Assembly: GCA_947626175.1 (NCBI GenBank)
Contig: CANQRE010000007.1
Location: forward strand, 1 to 26,659
DNA from: an uncultured Clostridia bacterium
GTDB taxonomy: Bacteria > Bacillota > Clostridia > Christensenellales > UBA1242
DNA length: 26,659 nucleotides
Direction of reading: 5' to 3'
The position numbers and the translations under genes were made by a program. The notes below the pieces were generated by a model. It was not told the DNA's origin, did no database searches, and was given only the letters and a program-made list of their open reading frames with translations. Each line of letters opens with the position of its first letter. Position 1 is the first letter of the stretch. Positions 13,211 to 20,093 of the stretch are shown piece by piece.

Positions 13211-14900
13211 ATTTTGCTATCACAACCCTTGTTATTTTTGCATAATCCTTTTTGCTTGTCACATTGCTTGCTCCGCCATCAAGCAACAATTTTTCAACGT
13301 CCTTAAACTGCCCCTGCCCAATTTCAAGAAAAATTGTTCCGCCTTTTTTTAGATATTTTGGCCCATCGATGGCAATCCTTCTATAGAAATCAAGCCCGTC
13401 ATCGCCGCCATCCAAAGCTTGCCTCGGATCAAAATTTTTCACTTCGTCATCAAGCCCATTGATGTCAAGAGAGCGAATGTATGGTGGATTTGAAATGATT
13501 ATATCAAATTTTCTGCGATTTTTCAACCCATTAAAAAGGTCGGATTGCACAAATTCAATTTTAACGCCATTTTTTTCCGCATTTGTTTTGGCAACTCCAA
13601 GAGCGGCTTTTGAAATGTCGACCGCCGTGACTTTTGCCTTTGAAAACTTTGCAATTGAAATTGCAATGGCCCCGCTTCCTGTTCCAAGATCCAAAACATC
13701 CAATTTTTTGTTTGAAATTTGTGCAAGCGCTTGCTCAACCAATATTTCAGTTTCCATTCGTGGTGACAAAACCTTTTTGTTGACGTCAAATCTAAGGCCA
13801 TAAAATTCAACAAATCCAAAAATTGCTGAAAGAGGCTTTCCTGCCGCCCTAAGCATGGTGGCCTTCATGATTTCACGCTCTTGCTTTGGCGAAAAACTTT
13901 TGATCAGTTTTGCTTCTGCCCTTGAAACACCCATAACGGTTGCAATGATCCATTCAACATCCGCTTTGTCATATTTTCCAGCTTTTTCAAGTTCAGTTTG
14001 CATTTGAGTAAGCAAACTTGAGTATGATATATTTTTATCTTCCACGCTTTCTCCGCTGCCAAGTTTTGCTTCGTTCAAAGCAACCCTTGCAATTTCATCA
14101 TGAGTTATGCTTGGTTTTGCGCTCACAAAAAAATCGGTTATGCAGCCAACAAACCTAAGCCAATTTTTCTTTTCAAGCAAAAAGCAAATTTCATAACTTG
14201 CCATCACGCAAAGCAAAAACAAGCCAAGGTTGGCAAAAATTTTGATATACCAAGCGCCGCTCACACCAACACATGTTATCACAAAAATTGCCAAAACAAA
14301 AGTAAAAACAACAATGTTTAAAATATTAAGCGGAGCAAAATATTCAAACTTGCCCTTTCCAACACTGCTGCCGCCACGAATTCTCACCTGATTGCACGCC
14401 CCATTGAAGCGATATAAGTCCTGCATCATTGGAATAAAGCGAAGAATAAGCAAAATAACGAAAAAAATTGCAACTTTTGTCAGGGCAATCAAAAAATTTC
14501 TCAGCGCAAAATTCATGCTCATGCCAATAAAAACAAATGACAGTCTTGAAGGAATTAGTCCAAACAAAAATATTGAAAGCCCTAGTCCCAGAACTAATAG
14601 CACCGACAGCGTCACGCTTTCACGCTTTATGTTAAGGCTTTCACCAACTTTTTCGCTGATTGTGCCCTTGGCCGGCTCTGAAATTTTTCCAGAATCCCAA
14701 AAAGTTGCAAAAAGAGCACAAATTCCAGCAAAAAAATATATTATTCCACGCAAAAATGGAATATTTTGGCAAACAAATTTTGTTTTGCTTTTTCCGCAAC
14801 GAAGCCGCTTTGCTCCCCGCTCATCAATTGCAGCAAGTGCAAATTTGTTGCTTTGCTGGCAGCGCACTCCAATTGCACATGGAAAGAAAAAATATTTCAC
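13194..14900 (-). CDS. prmC: DUF1385-like membrane domain fused to release-factor glutamine methyltransferase PrmC
   Basis: The protein has 568 residues and two parts. Residues about 1-265 are a DUF1385/YqhQ-like membrane domain: IPFLRGIIYF, then five or so hydrophobic segments, then the RFIPMMQDLYRFNGA region. Its usual signatures (GGQAVIEGVMMRG near the start, and GAEHK) are degenerate here. Residues about 285-568 are PrmC: FVEFYGLRF, SPRMETE, the S-adenosylmethionine loop DLGTGSG (404-410) and the catalytic NPPY (471-474). PrmC methylates the GGQ glutamine of release factors. The start codon is GTG with no clear Shine-Dalgarno and lies within an inverted repeat. DUF1385, prmC and prfA are neighbours in many clostridia; here the first two are one chain. 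Confidence 0.88.
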   Translation of the reverse strand: MKYFFFPCAIGVRCQQSNKFALAAIDERGAKRLRCGKSKTKFVCQNIPFLRGIIYFFAGICALFATFWDSGKISEPAKGTISEKVGESLNIKRESVTLSVLLVLGLGLSIFLFGLIPSRLSFVFIGMSMNFALRNFLIALTKVAIFFVILLILRFIPMMQDLYRFNGACNQVRIRGGSSVGKGKFEYFAPLNILNIVVFTFVLAIFVITCVGVSGAWYIKIFANLGLFLLCVMASYEICFLLEKKNWLRFVGCITDFFVSAKPSITHDEIARVALNEAKLGSGESVEDKNISYSSLLTQMQTELEKAGKYDKADVEWIIATVMGVSRAEAKLIKSFSPKQEREIMKATMLRAAGKPLSAIFGFVEFYGLRFDVNKKVLSPRMETEILVEQALAQISNKKLDVLDLGTGSGAIAISIAKFSKAKVTAVDISKAALGVAKTNAEKNGVKIEFVQSDLFNGLKNRRKFDIIISNPPYIRSLDINGLDDEVKNFDPRQALDGGDDGLDFYRRIAIDGPKYLKKGGTIFLEIGQGQFKDVEKLLLDGGASNVTSKKDYAKITRVVIAKYDKRK

Positions 14901-14927
14901 ATCTCGTTTGTTGACAAAATGTGAAAT
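14894..14927 (-). repeat. Nine-pair inverted repeat across the prmC start codon
   Basis: ATTTCACAT (14894-14902) and ATGTGAAAT (14919-14927) are exact reverse complements with a 16-base spacer. In the minus-strand transcript the GTG start codon lies in the 3' arm of the resulting hairpin. The same sequence could also be a DNA operator. Confidence 0.55.
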
Positions 14928-15026
14928 TTTAATCTTTTTAACAAAATTTTCATTTTTTATTGTTTTTTTGCGATTTTTTATCTTTTTTTTGTAAATTTTT
15001 AAAAATTATTGATTTTTATATTTTTT
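14927..15026. other. Tract-rich AT stretch between rpmE and prmC
   Basis: Ten runs of four to eight T residues in 100 bases, with a section at 14953, 14963, 14974 and 14983 spaced about 10 bases apart. Seen from prmC these are A-tracts lying about 30 to 130 bases upstream of the start. No ORF or recognisable RNA is visible. It may bend DNA or act as an UP element. Confidence 0.4.
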
Positions 15027-15044
15027 CGCTTTTAAAACAAAGAC

Positions 15045-15075
15045 AAAAAAACAAACCCTTTCGGGTTTGAATTTT
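15045..15075 (-). terminator. Intrinsic terminator of the rpsF-ssb-rpsR-rpmE operon
   Basis: On the minus strand CAAACCC and GGGTTTG pair around a GAAA loop (15052-15058 with 15063-15069), followed by seven T residues. It lies immediately after the rpmE stop codon. Confidence 0.9.
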
Positions 15076-15282
15076 TTAGTCAAGTTTGTATTTTTTCTTA
15101 AATCTGTCAACAGTTCCACTTGCGTCAACAATTTTCTTTTTGCCAGTGAAAAATGGATGGCATTTGTTGCAAATATCAACATTAAGTGTGTCGCCTTTGA
15201 TTGTTGAACGTGTTTTAAATGTGTTTCCACATGCACAAACAACTGTCACTTCATGATAATCTGGATGAATTTTCTCTTTCAT
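15076..15282 (-). CDS. rpmE: 50S ribosomal protein L31 (zinc-binding type)
   Basis: The protein has 68 residues. MKEKIHPDYHEVTVVCACGN and CNKCHPFFTGKKK are diagnostic of L31, with cysteine pairs that bind zinc (the C+ type, as opposed to the cysteine-free YtiA form). The ATG is preceded by AAGGGGG, which overlaps the end of rpsR; only nine bases separate the two genes. rpmE in clostridia is often found beside DUF1385, prmC and prfA, which indeed follow here, but a terminator separates them. Confidence 0.97.
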   Translation of the reverse strand: MKEKIHPDYHEVTVVCACGNTFKTRSTIKGDTLNVDICNKCHPFFTGKKKIVDASGTVDRFKKKYKLD

Positions 15283-15291
15283 AAATCCCCC

Positions 15292-15588
15292 TTATTCCCC
15301 AACAAATGGAAGAAGTGCCAAATTTCTTGCACGCTTGATTGCAAGTGCAAGTTTGCGTTGGTGATGAGAGCAAACGCCGGTTTGTCTTCTTGGCAAAATC
15401 TTTCCTTTTTCGGTGATAAATTTTTTAAGTTTTGCAACATCTTTGTAATCAATTTCCTTTTCGCCAGCAACACAAAAAGCACAAACTTTTTTCTTGGATG
15501 GCTTGCGGAATTTTTTTACAGGTTTAACATCTTCGATTTTTTCAACTTTTTCTGTTTTTTCAACTTTTTCTGTTTTAACTTCGCTCAT
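15292..15588 (-). CDS. rpsR: 30S ribosomal protein S18
   Basis: The protein has 98 residues; most S18 proteins have about 75-80. The extra part is an N-terminal extension of about 30 residues made of Glu/Lys/Val repeats (EKVEKTEKVEKIE) followed by a basic KKFRKPSKKK stretch. The S18 core then starts at CAFCVAGEKEIDYKDVAKL and ends with the LPRRQTGVCSHHQRKLALAI motif and a short hydrophobic tail. The CAFC pair and the later cysteine are the zinc-binding pattern. S18 forms a complex with S6, encoded in the same operon. The ATG has AGGAG upstream, 12 bases after ssb. Confidence 0.96.
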   Translation of the reverse strand: MSEVKTEKVEKTEKVEKIEDVKPVKKFRKPSKKKVCAFCVAGEKEIDYKDVAKLKKFITEKGKILPRRQTGVCSHHQRKLALAIKRARNLALLPFVGE

Positions 15589-15600
15589 TATTTTCTCCTT

Positions 15601-16023
15601 TTAAAATGGAAGCGAATCGTCATCAATAGGTTCAAGATCAGCAACAGGTTTTGAGTTTTGGGCTGGTCTTGGGCTGTCAGTTTTTTCAATAGCTTCGCCA
15701 TCATCACGACGTCCGCCGATAAATTCAACATTGTCTGCAACCACTTCGGTCACATATCTTCTTGAGCCATCTTGTGCGTCATAAGATGAAGTTTGAATTC
15801 TTCCTTCAACAGCACATTTTGCTCCTTTTTTCAAATATTTGTGGCAATTTTCTGCTTGAGCACGCCAAACAACAATATTTATAAAGTCAGCGTCTCTTTC
15901 GCCATCAGCATTTTGAAACCTTCTTTGAACTGCAAGAGTGAATCTGCAAACAGAAACTCCACCGTTTGTGGTGCTAAGTTCTGGATCACGTGAAAGGTTT
16001 CCAATCAAAACAACTTTGTTCAT
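15601..16023 (-). CDS. ssb: Single-stranded DNA-binding protein
   Basis: The protein has 140 residues. MNKVVLIGNLSRDPELSTTN starts the OB fold, which runs to about residue 105 with TLAVQRRF, DFINIVVWRAQAEN and CAVEGRIQTSSY. A flexible linker leads to the acidic tip DDDSLPF at the extreme C-terminus, the peptide by which SSB recruits RecO and other repair and replication proteins. It lies between rpsF and rpsR, the usual position, with a good AGGAG site. RecR and DnaX, which act with SSB, are encoded in the same window. Confidence 0.97.
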   Translation of the reverse strand: MNKVVLIGNLSRDPELSTTNGGVSVCRFTLAVQRRFQNADGERDADFINIVVWRAQAENCHKYLKKGAKCAVEGRIQTSSYDAQDGSRRYVTEVVADNVEFIGGRRDDGEAIEKTDSPRPAQNSKPVADLEPIDDDSLPF

Positions 16024-16041
16024 ATTTTTCTCCTAACTAAA

Positions 16042-16323
16042 TTAAATTCTCACAAATTGATGACGCATAATGCCTTCGGTTATGTTCATAAGTTTGCTCA
16101 TTGCATCAACTTCCTGTGCTGGCAATTCAAGTTTCATAAGAACATAATATCCTTCTGACTTGAAATTGATTTGATAAGCAAGTTTTTTCATTCCAAGCTT
16201 TTCAACACCCTCAATTTTGCCACCTTTTGCCTCTGCATACGCACGGAATTTTTCAATAAGCTGATTTTTTTGCTCATCACTTAATTCTGGAGCGATGATA
16301 TACATAAGTTCATATCTTGGCAT
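16042..16323 (-). CDS. rpsF: 30S ribosomal protein S6
   Basis: The protein has 93 residues, typical for S6. MPRYELMYIIAPELSDEQ is the family start; the segment GMKKLAYQINFKSEGYYVLM is the conserved core strand, and the end HQFVRI is typical. It lacks the long acidic tail of the enterobacterial form. First gene of rpsF-ssb-rpsR-rpmE, with AAAGGAGG before the ATG and a leader of about 63 bases holding a hairpin that may bind the S6-S18 complex. Confidence 0.97.
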   Translation of the reverse strand: MPRYELMYIIAPELSDEQKNQLIEKFRAYAEAKGGKIEGVEKLGMKKLAYQINFKSEGYYVLMKLELPAQEVDAMSKLMNITEGIMRHQFVRI

Positions 16324-16349
16324 AACTAAACCTCCTTTTGGACAATTTG

Positions 16350-16370
16350 GCTCAAAAACAAATTTTGAGC
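16350..16370 (-). promoter_or_regulatory. Leader hairpin of the rpsF operon, candidate S6-S18 site
   Basis: GCTCAAAA and TTTTGAGC (16350-16357 with 16363-16370) form an eight-pair stem with a five-base loop in the leader, about 27 bases before the rpsF ATG. Pairing can be extended past one bulged C by TT/AA. Autoregulatory S6-S18 sites occur in rpsF leaders, but the CCG loop of the known motif is not clearly present, so the role is inference. Confidence 0.4.
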
Positions 16371-16392
16371 AAGGATTTTTATCGACTTAGTG

Positions 16393-16421
16393 AGTATAGC
16401 ACACTTTTTTAAAAGGTGCAA
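16393..16421 (-). promoter_or_regulatory. Sigma-A type promoter of the rpsF-ssb-rpsR-rpmE operon
   Basis: On the minus strand TTGCAC (16416-16421), 17 bases, then TATACT (16393-16398) with an extended TG one base upstream. Transcription would start near 16386. Confidence 0.75.
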
Positions 16422-16707
16422 GCATAAATTTACAATTTTGAAAACTTTTTATATTTCATATATTATATAAATAATAAACCTTGCTTCCAATTTTGTTGTT
16501 TGCAAAAACTTTTTAATCCTTTCAAAATTTTATTCAAAAACATTTTTCCGTCTTGTGCGAAAACACATAAAATTTTATTTTTTTGGCATTTTTTGCGGTT
16601 TTTTTTCAATTTTTTGGCATTTTTTCAGCAATTTTTTGTTAATTTTTGATATTTTTGATATTTTTTCCAAATCTGCACAACACTAAATTTACACAAGGAG
16701 AACAAAC
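16422..16707. other. AT-rich intergenic region with phased T-tracts, no gene seen
   Basis: Between the rpsF promoter and the next gene there is no ORF or RNA that I can support. The left part (16430-16480) is almost pure A/T. From 16578 to 16666 nine runs of five to eight T residues begin at 16578, 16589, 16599, 16610, 16620, 16632, 16643, 16652 and 16661, an average spacing of 10.4 bases. A block reading TTTTTTGGCATTTTTT occurs twice. A Shine-Dalgarno (AAGGAG) for the downstream gene is at 16696. No convincing promoter boxes could be assigned. Confidence 0.7.
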
Positions 16708-17136
16708 ATGAATGACACAATAAATTTGCTCAAAGAGTGCGATGCCGGAATTAAAATGGGAATTGAAGCTATTGACGAAGTGATTGAGCATGTTGAAAAC
16801 AATGAGTTCAAGGACAAACTCATAAACTATAAAAATGACTATAACTTTCTTCAAGATGAAATTCAAAAAATGTTAAGTGAATTTGGAAAAGAAGGCAAAA
16901 ATCCAAATTTTATTGCAAAAAGCATGTCAAAAATCAAAACTGGCATCAAACTTGCATTCAATGAAAACGATTCAACAATTGCAGATTTGATGACCGAAGG
17001 CTGCAATATGGGCGTGAAATCGCTTAATCAATATCTAAATGATTATAAGCAGGCAGCTGATGATGCCAAAGAGCTTGCAAAAAAGCTCATTCGCCTGATG
17101 GATCGGCAACAAATGGACATAAGAAAATACTTGTGA
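16708..17136 (+). CDS. Hypothetical helical protein, 142 residues
   Basis: I do not recognise it with confidence. The whole chain reads as amphipathic helices: LLKECDAGIKMGIEAIDEV, a second helix about 34-60 (KLINYKNDYNFLQDEIQKM), a third about 72-105, and a fourth about 108-140 ending IRKYL. This pattern fits a four-helix bundle and resembles ferritin-like DUF2383-type proteins, but no complete metal-ligand set is visible. There is no signal peptide or membrane segment. Start: ATG with AAGGAG. It lies downstream of the T-tract region and converges with secA, sharing a hairpin terminator with it. Confidence 0.8.
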   Translation: MNDTINLLKECDAGIKMGIEAIDEVIEHVENNEFKDKLINYKNDYNFLQDEIQKMLSEFGKEGKNPNFIAKSMSKIKTGIKLAFNENDSTIADLMTEGCNMGVKSLNQYLNDYKQAADDAKELAKKLIRLMDRQQMDIRKYL

Positions 17137-17166
17137 GTTTTCACAAGTATATTCTTCGTTTTTTCA
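17127..17166. terminator. Bidirectional hairpin terminator between the 142-residue gene and secA
   Basis: ATACTTGTGA (17127-17136) and TCACAAGTAT (17141-17150) form a perfect ten-pair stem with a GTTT loop. The stem contains the stop codon of the 142-residue gene. T-rich sequence follows on plus (ending in TTTTTT about nine bases later) and TTTTCTT follows on minus, so it can also end secA transcripts. Confidence 0.7.
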
Positions 17167-17180
17167 AAAATATGTTAAAA

Positions 17181-19910
17181 TCAAGCGTTTTTTCCATGGC
17201 AATTTTTATATTTTTTTCCGCTGCCGCATGGGCACAGTTCGTTTCTGCCTATTTTTTTGCCTTCGTTCACAACAGTTTTTTGAACAAAAGGTTTTTTTTC
17301 TTCTTCCTTTTTTTCTTGTGGGGTTGGCTCCTTGCGAGCAATCGGCGTAAAGGTTGGTCTGTTCATTGGCCTAGGTTGTGGCTGAGGTTTTTCAACTTCA
17401 AACTGACTCACAAGCAAAAGTTGACAAGTTGTTTTTCTGATTTTTGCAACCATGTTTTCAAAAAGTTCATATCCGTCCTTTTTGTAAGCCAAAACTGGAT
17501 CTTGATTGCCAAAGCCACGCGAGAAAATTTCATTTTTCATAATTTGCATGTCATCGATGTGGTTCATCCAATTTGCATCAACAACCCTTAAAAGCACATA
17601 TCTTTCAACGTCTTCAAAGTTGACGCCAAGGCTTTTGGCTTCTTCCATTCGATCGTTATATCTTTTGTAAACAATTTGCAAAAGTTTGTCTTCAACTTCC
17701 GAAATATCACAATCTTCCACAAATTTTTCGTCAACAACGTTTGAGCCTTTTTCAGTCCACCCTTTTTCAAGTTCGGTGTTGATTTCGCTCAAATCCCATT
17801 CATAGTAAGGCTTGTCCTCATCCAAATGATTTCGCACAATTTCCGATATAATTTCCGGAAACATTCCCATGATTTGCTCATGCACAGGCAATCCTTCCAA
17901 AACCTTGTTTCTTTCTTCATAAATGATCGATCGCTGAGCGTTCATGACATCGTCAAACTGCAAAACAGTTTTTCGGGTTGAAAAGTTTTGAATTTCAATC
18001 TTTTTTTGAGCTGCAGAAATCTGTTTTGTGAGAATTTTAAGTTGAATTGGGGTGCTTTCGTCAATTCTAAACGCCATTGCAATGCGTTTGAGCTTTTCGC
18101 CGCCAAAGCGCTTTAACAAATCGTCTTCAAGCGACAAGAAAAACACGCTTGAGCCTGGGTCGCCTTGACGAGCAGCACGGCCACGAAGCTGATTGTCAAT
18201 TCGCCTTGATTCGTGACGCTCCGTTCCAACAATATGAAGGCCGCCAAGCGTTATGACTTCTTCCTTTTCCTTGTCGGTTTGCTGTTTGAACTCTTTAAAA
18301 AGCTGATTATATCTTTCACGCGCTTTGTTCAAATTTTCATCATCAATTGTGTTGAAGGCTGTGGCATAAGAAATTTCTTCGTCCGAAAAATTTTCATCTT
18401 TCATTTTTTGCTTTGCCATAAATTCTGGGTTTCCGCCCAGCAAAATGTCTGTTCCACGTCCAGCCATGTTTGTGGCAATTGTAACAGCGCCTTTTCTGCC
18501 CGCTTGAGCAACAATTGCACTTTCTTGTTCGTGATTTTTTGCGTTCAAAACAACGTGTTTGATTTTTTCACGCTTCAACGCTTTTGAAAGCTCTTCCGAC
18601 TTTTCAATTGTGATTGTGCCAACCAAAACAGGTTGTCCAACTTCGTTGCATCTTTTGATTTCTTCAACAATAGCCTTAATTTTTCCTGCGCTTGTGGTGT
18701 AAACAATGTCGGATTCGTCCTTTCGGCGATTTGGAAGGTTTGGCGGAATTGTTACAACGTCAAGGCTGTAAATCGTTCGAAATTCGCCTTCTTCGGTTTT
18801 TGCAGTTCCAGTCATGCCTGAAAGTTTGTTATACAAACGGAAATAATTTTGGAAAGTGATTGTTGCAAGCGTTTTGTTTTCGTCCTTGATTTCAACCCCT
18901 TCCTTTGCTTCAATTGCTTGATGAAGCCCATCATTAAATCTTCTGCCCGGCATAAGTCTGCCCGTAAACTCGTCAACAATCACAACTTCGCCATCTTTTA
19001 CGATATAATTTTCGTCTTTGAACATAATAAAATTGGCTTTGAGCGCGTTGTTGATGTAATGATTAAGCTCCAAGTTTTCAATATCTGCCAAGTTTTGAAC
19101 GCAAAAAAACCTTTCCGCCTTTGCAATTCCTGTTTCAGTCATGTTGATTGCTTTTGTTTTTGGATCTATTTCAATATCCTTGTCTTTTTTGATTGTTTTT
19201 GCAAACTTTTGGGCAGAAATATATGCTTCACTTGATTTTCCGCCCTTCCCGCTGATAATAAGCGGAGTTCGCGCTTCGTCAATCAAAATTGAGTCAACTT
19301 CATCGACAATTGCAAAATTTTGCCCGCGTTGAACGCGTGAACTCATTGAAACAGCCATATTGTCTCGAAGATAATCAAATCCAAGCTCGTTGTTTGTGCA
19401 GTAGGTTATGTCGCAATTGTAAGCTTGGCGCTTGGCGTCTTCAGGCATATTTGCAACAATAACGCCCACGCTAAGTCCCAAAAATTTGTAAACTTTGCCC
19501 ATCCATTCCGCGTCACGCTTTGCCAAATATTCGTTGACCGTGACAACATGCACACCTTTGCCTGCAAGAGCGTTTAAATAAGCCGGCAAAGTTGCCACCA
19601 AAGTTTTTCCTTCACCGGTTGCCATTTCGGCGATTCTGCCTTGATGAAGAGCAATTCCGCCAAGAATTTGAACATAAAAGTGCTTCATGTTCAAAACACG
19701 AAAAGCGCCTTCTCTTGCAACAGCAAAAGCGTCTGGCAAAATGTCGTTAAGTGTTTCGCCATCTGCAAGGCGTTGTTTCAAAACTTGAGTTTGGCTTTGA
19801 AGTTCGGCATCTGTCATTGCCACATATTTGTCCTCAAGAGCCACAACTTTGTTTGCAATTTTTTTAAGTTTTTTCACTTGCGAATTGTTTTCGCTTCCAA
19901 AAAGTCCCAT
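17181..19910 (-). CDS. secA: Protein translocase ATPase SecA
   Basis: The protein has 909 residues from the ATG at 19910. SecA is the ATP-driven motor that pushes unfolded proteins through SecYEG. Visible: Walker A GEGKT (about 99-103); the DEAD-type IVDEVDSILIDEARTPLI; the cross-linking and scaffold regions; ATNMAGRGTDILLGG in the second nucleotide-binding fold; RIDNQLRGRAARQGDPG; and a C-terminal zinc tail CPCGSGKKYKNCH that binds SecB or ribosomes. A proline/glutamate-rich linker precedes the tail. A TTG at 19916 would add two residues but is only two bases from the GGGAG site, so the ATG is preferred. It is monocistronic, with a palindrome in its promoter region. Confidence 0.97.
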   Translation of the reverse strand: MGLFGSENNSQVKKLKKIANKVVALEDKYVAMTDAELQSQTQVLKQRLADGETLNDILPDAFAVAREGAFRVLNMKHFYVQILGGIALHQGRIAEMATGEGKTLVATLPAYLNALAGKGVHVVTVNEYLAKRDAEWMGKVYKFLGLSVGVIVANMPEDAKRQAYNCDITYCTNNELGFDYLRDNMAVSMSSRVQRGQNFAIVDEVDSILIDEARTPLIISGKGGKSSEAYISAQKFAKTIKKDKDIEIDPKTKAINMTETGIAKAERFFCVQNLADIENLELNHYINNALKANFIMFKDENYIVKDGEVVIVDEFTGRLMPGRRFNDGLHQAIEAKEGVEIKDENKTLATITFQNYFRLYNKLSGMTGTAKTEEGEFRTIYSLDVVTIPPNLPNRRKDESDIVYTTSAGKIKAIVEEIKRCNEVGQPVLVGTITIEKSEELSKALKREKIKHVVLNAKNHEQESAIVAQAGRKGAVTIATNMAGRGTDILLGGNPEFMAKQKMKDENFSDEEISYATAFNTIDDENLNKARERYNQLFKEFKQQTDKEKEEVITLGGLHIVGTERHESRRIDNQLRGRAARQGDPGSSVFFLSLEDDLLKRFGGEKLKRIAMAFRIDESTPIQLKILTKQISAAQKKIEIQNFSTRKTVLQFDDVMNAQRSIIYEERNKVLEGLPVHEQIMGMFPEIISEIVRNHLDEDKPYYEWDLSEINTELEKGWTEKGSNVVDEKFVEDCDISEVEDKLLQIVYKRYNDRMEEAKSLGVNFEDVERYVLLRVVDANWMNHIDDMQIMKNEIFSRGFGNQDPVLAYKKDGYELFENMVAKIRKTTCQLLLVSQFEVEKPQPQPRPMNRPTFTPIARKEPTPQEKKEEEKKPFVQKTVVNEGKKIGRNELCPCGSGKKYKNCHGKNA

Positions 19911-19933
19911 TTTCAAAACTCCCGATAATTATA

Positions 19934-19961
19934 AGTTTACTAAATTTGCAAATTTAGTCAA
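19934..19961 (-). promoter_or_regulatory. Likely secA promoter
   Basis: On the minus strand TTGACT (19956-19961), 16 bases, TAAACT (19934-19939). A start near 19927 gives a leader of about 17 bases with GGGAG before the ATG at 19910. A perfect TATAAT also occurs at 19928-19933, but using it would start transcription inside the ribosome site. A perfect TTGACA is farther upstream (19982-19987) without a matching -10. Confidence 0.5.
19939..19958. repeat. Perfect 20-bp palindrome in the secA promoter
   Basis: ACTAAATTTGCAAATTTAGT is identical to its reverse complement. It fills the spacer of the likely secA promoter and touches both boxes, a position expected for a repressor operator. It also lies about 60 bases upstream of the -35 of the giant gene on the other strand. 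Confidence 0.8.
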
Positions 19962-20015
19962 GTAGATTTTAGTGCGTAATATGTCAATAATTCCACAAAA
20001 TTAGTTTATATGCAA

Positions 20016-20044
20016 TTGACTTTAGATAAAATATATGATAATAT
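20016..20044 (+). promoter_or_regulatory. Sigma-A type promoter of the giant gene
   Basis: TTGACT (20016-20021), 17 bases, TAATAT (20039-20044), with an extended TG one base upstream. Transcription would begin near 20051. It diverges from the secA promoter. Confidence 0.65.
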
Positions 20045-20055
20045 ATAAAAAATAA

Positions 20056-20073
20056 AGGGGCGCAAAATCCCCT
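20056..20073 (+). other. GC-rich hairpin near the 5' end of the giant mRNA
   Basis: AGGGG (20056-20060) and CCCCT (20069-20073) pair around an eight-base loop. It begins about five bases after the predicted transcription start and ends eight bases before the AGGAG of the giant ORF. Such 5' hairpins can protect an mRNA from degradation; it stands out in otherwise AT-rich sequence. Confidence 0.55.
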
Positions 20074-20093
20074 AAACAAAAGGAGAAAAAATC

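Noticed and set aside
13210..14900. A separate prmC start after the DUF1385 part
   Set aside because: The frame is open throughout and no ATG, GTG or TTG with a convincing ribosome site was found near residue 265-290, so one fused chain is the simplest reading; a sequencing error cannot be excluded.
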